From Alkalinema sp. RU_4_3 (lineage in GTDB: Bacteria > Cyanobacteriota > Cyanobacteriia > Leptolyngbyales > Leptolyngbyaceae): a stretch of 39,089 bases of DNA. Positions 35,311 through 39,089 of the stretch are shown in pieces. Location of the stretch: NCBI GenBank assembly GCA_012031975.1, contig JAAUSA010000018.1:1-39089 (forward strand), written 5' to 3'. The notes beneath the pieces are model-generated. The model worked only from the letters and a program-made list of their open reading frames with translations. It was not told where the DNA came from and made no database searches. The position numbers and the translations under genes are program-made. Each line of letters opens with the position of its first letter. Positions within the stretch are counted from its first letter, which is position 1.

Positions 35311-36045
35311 ATGTTTAACCCCCTCAAGCTGCTGTTCATCCGCCACGCCCAATCCACGGGAAACGTCGAGAAACGGATGCAGGGCCATGGCGACTACGAA
35401 TTGACGGAACTGGGTCGTGATCAGGCCGCCCGTCTGGCCCAACGGCTCCAGATGGAAAACTGGTGCCCGACCCATGTCTACACTAGCCCCCTCAAGCGCA
35501 CGCTGCAAACCACTCGTATCCTTTTAACGGCTTTTCCCACGGAGCCTGTGCCTGGGATTGTGGGCGATCAGACGGACACCGATAGCGTGATCGCGCCCAT
35601 TCTTCAGAAGCCGATTCCCGTGACCTACGCGGAGGAGCTGGCGGAGTACCAGAATGGCATCTTTAAGGGGCTGACTTGGCTGGAGGCTAAGGCGCGCTAC
35701 CCGGAGCTTTGTCGTCAGCTTGAGGCTTCCCAGGATTGGATCCCGGTGCCGGAGGCGGAGACGCTTCAGGATGCGCGCGATCGGTCTAGGCGATTTGTGA
35801 ATAAGATTGTCGATCGGCATCGCAATGGCGATCGGATTTGGGTGGTGAGTCATAGCTGGATCATTCAGCATTTGATCTCGGAGCTTTTGGGGAGCGACAG
35901 GTCTTGGCGGTTGCAGGCGCATAATACGGGGTTGTTTGAGTTTTGGGTGGATCAGTCGCGGTGGCATCGTACGGACCAGAATCGGTTTAATACGGATTTG
36001 TGGCAGATTCGGCGGTTTAATGACAATCGGCATTTGCATGGGTAG
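35311..36045 (+). CDS. histidine phosphatase family protein (phosphoglycerate mutase-like)
   Basis: A 244-residue protein with the catalytic LLFIRHAQSTGNVEKRMQG, the Arg pocket TSPLKRTLQTTRIL, the Glu loop (YAEELAEYQNGIFKGLTW) and the second His in WVVSHSWIIQHLI. Such enzymes hydrolyse phosphomonoesters, and some act as alpha-ribazole, sugar-phosphate or broad phosphatases. A metabolic role cannot be assigned. Starts at the ATG at 35311, 178 nt from the divergent ndhM start. Confidence 0.87.
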   Translation: MFNPLKLLFIRHAQSTGNVEKRMQGHGDYELTELGRDQAARLAQRLQMENWCPTHVYTSPLKRTLQTTRILLTAFPTEPVPGIVGDQTDTDSVIAPILQKPIPVTYAEELAEYQNGIFKGLTWLEAKARYPELCRQLEASQDWIPVPEAETLQDARDRSRRFVNKIVDRHRNGDRIWVVSHSWIIQHLISELLGSDRSWRLQAHNTGLFEFWVDQSRWHRTDQNRFNTDLWQIRRFNDNRHLHG

Positions 36046-36096
36046 ATGGGTGGGTGGTTTGGAGGGTTGGGGTGGTCTGTGGGGGGCGGAGATAGT

Positions 36097-36115
36097 GGGC
36101 GTGGGATACACGCCC
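36097..36115. repeat. dispersed palindrome (GGGCGTG/CACGCCC)
   Basis: GGGCGTG-GGATA-CACGCCC followed by CCTACC, in a G-rich intergenic stretch (36046-36130). It resembles a recurrent intergenic palindrome of cyanobacteria. Confidence 0.5.
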
Positions 36116-36248
36116 CTACCAGAGAAAAATATTGGGATGGAAATGGGTGGAACTCAGAATATTTCTGCGGAACATTTCACAGAGGCATAGCGACAAAAGA
36201 GATAAGCAATCGAATTAATCGTGCTTCATCCCACGAGGAATTAAAAAC

Positions 36249-36773
36249 ATGAAACTCTCTCTCAAAGCTTCCGCTATTCTGTCTGGTTTTTCTGCTGTTC
36301 TAGTCCTATCTAGTCTGGCTTGTTCTGCCTCTGCTCAACCCATGCGTTTTGACGGAAGCTACATCGGTGCAGGTGCTACGGGCAGTGTGAACAGTGTCGG
36401 CGTCCCTGGCGGTGCAGCAACATTTGGTGGTGCAATTCAAGGTCGGGTTGCTATCTCTAATACCCCTATTTCTGTTCGTGCTTCTGCACTTTTTACTGAC
36501 AAAAATAGCGCGATCATTCCAACCGTAACCTACGACTACGGCATTGGTAAAAACACCAACCTCTACGGCGGTGTCGGCTATTCTTTCGTGCAGAACAAGG
36601 GCGTCGCGACGCCCCTGGGTAACAAGAACAGCACTGTCTTGACCGCTGGTATCGAGTCCCAAGTGGCCAAGGGCGTCGTGGTCTATGGCGACACCAAGGT
36701 GGGTCTGAAGGCTTACCAGGGTAGCAATGCCGCTGCCGTGAATGTCGGTGGTGGTGTCGGTCTGAAATTCTAG
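36249..36773 (+). CDS. exported small beta-barrel-like outer-membrane protein
   Basis: A 174-residue protein with a signal peptide (MKLSLKASAILSGFSAVLVL, cleavage after SASA at about 29-30). The mature part alternates polar and hydrophobic residues in strands ending in aromatic residues (SYIGAGATGS, VTYDYGIGKNTNLYGGVGY, VVVYGDTKVGLKAY) and finishes with GGGVGLKF. A C-terminal Phe and this pattern fit an 8-stranded outer-membrane beta-barrel. GAGGAA lies 9 nt before the ATG. I do not recognise a named family. Confidence 0.75.
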   Translation: MKLSLKASAILSGFSAVLVLSSLACSASAQPMRFDGSYIGAGATGSVNSVGVPGGAATFGGAIQGRVAISNTPISVRASALFTDKNSAIIPTVTYDYGIGKNTNLYGGVGYSFVQNKGVATPLGNKNSTVLTAGIESQVAKGVVVYGDTKVGLKAYQGSNAAAVNVGGGVGLKF

Positions 36774-36929
36774 TCGCTTCACTGGTTTTACTTTTCCTGA
36801 TTGGTTCTGGGGGATGAGTGCAGCAGCATTCATCCCCTTTTCCCTCTTCTCTCTTCTTTCTTCTTTCCGAGTAAGCGCTATCTCTCTGGTAGAATGACCC
36901 CTTGGATTCTTGCAAGGCTAGAGGAAGTC

Positions 36930-37913
36930 ATGGCAGAGACGCTTTTGTTTAATGCCCTGCGTGAAGCGGTGGATGAGGAAATGGCCAGGGATGCCCATGT
37001 GTTGGTCATGGGTGAAGACGTGGGGCATTATGGTGGGTCCTATAAGGTCACGAAGGACCTCCATGCAAAATATGGCGACTGGCGACTGCTGGACACGCCG
37101 ATCGCCGAAAACAGCTTTACGGGGATGGCGATCGGTGCGGCTATGACGGGCCTGCGTCCGATCATCGAAGGCATGAACATGGGTTTCCTGCTGCTGGCCT
37201 TCAACCAGATCGCCAACAACGCCGGGATGCTGCGCTACACCTCCGGTGGGAACTTCAAGATTCCGATCGTCATCCGAGGTCCGGGCGGCGTGGGTCGTCA
37301 ACTCGGGGCCGAACATTCCCAGCGTCTGGAGGCTTACTTCCAAGCGGTGCCAGGTTTGAAAATTGTGGCTTGCTCGACGCCGAAGAACGCCAAGGGTCTG
37401 CTTAAGGCGGCGATCCGCGATGACAACCCCGTGCTCTTCTTTGAGCATGTGTTGCTCTACAACCTGAAAGAGGACATCCCCGAAGGTGAGTACATCCAGG
37501 CCCTCGACAAGGCTGAGATCGTCCGACCTGGCAAAGACATCACGATCATTACCTACTCCCGGATGCGTCACCATGTGGTGCAGGCCCTGAAGGCGATCGA
37601 GGCCGATGGCTACGATCCTGAGGTGATCGACCTGATTTCGCTCAAACCGATCGACTATGAAACCATTGGTGTTTCGATCAAGAAGACCCACAAGGTGATC
37701 ATTGTCGAGGAATGTATGCGGACGGGTGGAATTGCCGCTGAGCTGATTGCTTCGATTAACGATCGCTTCTTTGATGAGCTGGATGGTCCGGTGCTGCGGA
37801 TGTCGTCCCAGGATATTCCGACGCCCTATAACGGGGTGTTGGAGAATCTGACGATCGTGCAGCCAGCTCAGATTGCTGAGGCGGTGCAGAAGATGATGAC
37901 TCGTCAGATCTAA
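36930..37913 (+). CDS. pdhB: pyruvate dehydrogenase E1 component, beta subunit
   Basis: A 327-residue protein from the ATG at 36930 ([18 protein letters not shown]), with the ThDP-binding and interface motifs of the transketolase central and C-terminal domains: [59 protein letters not shown], and the C-terminal [20 protein letters not shown]. Upstream in-frame codons do not look coding. With E1-alpha it decarboxylates pyruvate to feed acetyl-CoA. E1-alpha is not in the window, as is usual in cyanobacteria where the subunits are scattered. Confidence 0.96.
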   Translation: MAETLLFNALREAVDEEMARDAHVLVMGEDVGHYGGSYKVTKDLHAKYGDWRLLDTPIAENSFTGMAIGAAMTGLRPIIEGMNMGFLLLAFNQIANNAGMLRYTSGGNFKIPIVIRGPGGVGRQLGAEHSQRLEAYFQAVPGLKIVACSTPKNAKGLLKAAIRDDNPVLFFEHVLLYNLKEDIPEGEYIQALDKAEIVRPGKDITIITYSRMRHHVVQALKAIEADGYDPEVIDLISLKPIDYETIGVSIKKTHKVIIVEECMRTGGIAAELIASINDRFFDELDGPVLRMSSQDIPTPYNGVLENLTIVQPAQIAEAVQKMMTRQI

Positions 37914-37938
37914 ATGGGTGGTTTGAAACCTAACCCAA

Positions 37939-37971
37939 GGCGGAGCTGTTCGATCGGACGGCTCCGCTTTT
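37939..37971 (+). terminator. intrinsic terminator of pdhB
   Basis: GCGGAGC (37940-37946) pairs with GCTCCGC (37961-37967) around a 14-nt loop, followed by TTTT. It lies 26 nt after the pdhB stop codon. Confidence 0.8.
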
Positions 37972-38079
37972 GTATGAAGGTGTGTCACCCAATACCTGGA
38001 AAGACTACGCGATCGATCGGATGGGGGTATCATAGCAAATGGCATTCGTAAGAAATAACGTCCCTCACGGGCTGGGTTT

Positions 38080-39089
38080 ATGGGTAGACAACGCTGGTTA
38101 TTAATGGTGATTTTGGCGCTCACGGCGGCCTCAATCTATGTCTTGACGCAGTTTCCGCTGAAGCTAGGGCTGGACCTGCGGGGGGGATCGCAATTGACGA
38201 TCCAGGTGAATCCCACCGCTGAGATTAAGACGATCACGGAGCAGCAGCTAGAGGCGGTCCAAAAGGTGATCGAAAACCGGATCAATGGCCTCGGCGTCTC
38301 TGAACCCGTGGTCCAGACCGTGGGCCAAAACCAAATCTCGGTCCAGCTCCCCGGCATCGATGACCCCGGCCAGGCCCAGCGCGTCCTTGGTGGCACCGCC
38401 CAGCTCGAATTCCGCGAACAAAAAGCGGGCAGCGAAGGCCAGTTCGGGGCCGAAAACGTCATCCTGCGCGAACTCCAAATCAAACAGGCCGCCCTGCGTA
38501 ACTCCCAGGACCAGGCCGCCATTGACGAGAATGCAGCGGCGATCAAGCGGAGTTCTGAGGCGATCGCGGGTCTGTTTGAAAAACCAGCCTTGATTGGGAA
38601 GGATCTAACCGACGCCTACCCACAGCAGTCCGGTGCAGACCAATGGGCCGTGGGAATTAGCTTTAGCCCCTCGGGCGGCGAGAAGTTTGCCGAACTCACG
38701 AAAAAACTCGCTGGCACAGGCCGCAGCATCGGCATCTTCCTGGACAACGTGCCCATCAGCACGCCCACCGTGGACATCCAGTACGCCCAAACCGGGATTC
38801 AGGGCGGTGGTGCCACCATCAGCGGCAACTTCGACGCCAAATCCGCCAACGAACTGGGCATCCAATTAAAGGGCGGTTCCTTGCCCTTGCCGATTCAAAT
38901 CGTTGAAAACCGCACCGTCGGAGCCAGTCTGGGCCGTGACAGTATCCAGCGCAGCGTCTATGCGGGACTTGGTGGACTCTTCCTGGTTTTCCTATTCATG
39001 GTTCTGTATTACCGACTGCTGGGGATAATCGCCTCCATCGCCCTGGTGATCTACGCCCTGCTCACCCTAGCCGCCTTCAGTGCTGACTC
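38080..39089 (+). CDS. secD: protein translocase subunit SecD, N-terminal part; runs off window
   Basis: The first about 336 residues of SecD from the ATG at 38080. TM1 (WLLMVILALTAASIYVL) is followed by the conserved KLGLDLRGGSQLTIQV, the P1 domain (VIENRINGLGVSEPVVQ, ISVQLPGIDDPGQAQ), VGISFSPSGGEKFAELT, SIGIFLDNVPISTPTV and then TM2-TM3 (SVYAGLGGLFLVFLFMVLYY, IIASIALVIYALLTLAAFS). SecD with SecF uses the proton gradient to help pull preproteins through SecYEG. secF is expected beyond the window. Confidence 0.97.
   Translation, partial: MGRQRWLLMVILALTAASIYVLTQFPLKLGLDLRGGSQLTIQVNPTAEIKTITEQQLEAVQKVIENRINGLGVSEPVVQTVGQNQISVQLPGIDDPGQAQRVLGGTAQLEFREQKAGSEGQFGAENVILRELQIKQAALRNSQDQAAIDENAAAIKRSSEAIAGLFEKPALIGKDLTDAYPQQSGADQWAVGISFSPSGGEKFAELTKKLAGTGRSIGIFLDNVPISTPTVDIQYAQTGIQGGGATISGNFDAKSANELGIQLKGGSLPLPIQIVENRTVGASLGRDSIQRSVYAGLGGLFLVFLFMVLYYRLLGIIASIALVIYALLTLAAFSAD

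Noticed and set aside
36918-38123. A 401-codon minus-strand frame opposite pdhB and the secD start
   Set aside because: It covers an intact pdhB, a terminator and a gene start, and has no recognisable domain.
1-39089. A CRISPR array, prophage or insertion sequence
   Set aside because: No regularly spaced direct repeats, transposase, integrase or phage structural genes were seen.

Overview
The window is a piece of a cyanobacterial chromosome. The diagnostic genes are psbA (photosystem II D1), petM (cytochrome b6f), ndhM (NDH-1), ycf39 (PSII assembly), a DUF2949 gene and a CyaC-type adenylate cyclase. The GCGATCGC/CGATCG (HIP1-like) motif is scattered throughout, as in many cyanobacteria. I cannot name the genus from the sequence alone. 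I found no CRISPR array, integrase, transposase or prophage.

Layout. 1-1676: the 5' part of an AAA-like (PF14516-type) ATPase gene and a PEP-CTERM-like secreted protein, both on the minus strand. 1835-14563: a minus-strand exopolysaccharide cluster of the Wzx/Wzy type. Read 5' to 3' it encodes a Zn-ribbon protein, a Wzc-type copolymerase/kinase, a GT2 glycosyltransferase, a Wzy-like polymerase/ligase, a Wzx flippase, an NAD-dependent sugar epimerase, a WecG/TagA glycosyltransferase, a methyltransferase, a polyprenyl-phosphate glycosylphosphotransferase, an SGNH hydrolase and a GT4 glycosyltransferase. 15078-15148: tRNA-Gly(UCC). 15182-19686: a Pro-rich membrane protein and a REC-GAF-GAF-HK-REC-cyclase protein (CyaC). 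20127-25137: nrdR, a membrane-anchored STAND-like ATPase, a DUF2079 protein, an RluE-type pseudouridine synthase and a Uma2 protein. 25185-27807: psbA with its promoter and terminator, a J-domain/pentapeptide-repeat protein and a DUF2949 gene. 28497-32048: a minus-strand run petM, ycf39, nadK, an atypical OmpR-type regulator and a DUF192 lipoprotein. 32324-36773: KDPG aldolase, SixA, a threonine dehydratase-like PLP enzyme, ndhM, a histidine phosphatase and an outer-membrane-like protein. 36930-39089: pdhB and the 5' part of secD.

The most important overall observation is that seven genes are interrupted by eight apparent single-base indels, most of them in or beside short homopolymers. In every case the protein continues immediately in another frame with its family motifs intact. 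This looks more like residual base-level errors in the sequence than biological decay. I therefore annotate each as one full-length gene and give the site.

The best biological leads are these: a CRP-like palindrome (GTGAT-N4-ATCAC) upstream of the adenylate cyclase gene; an NtcA-type GTA-N8-TAC palindrome just upstream of the polysaccharide cluster; a Wzc kinase with no C-terminal tyrosine cluster; a STAND-type ATPase anchored to the membrane by its C-terminus; a 22-bp near-perfect palindrome in a gene-free stretch; and a 154-bp nested palindromic element next to ndhM.
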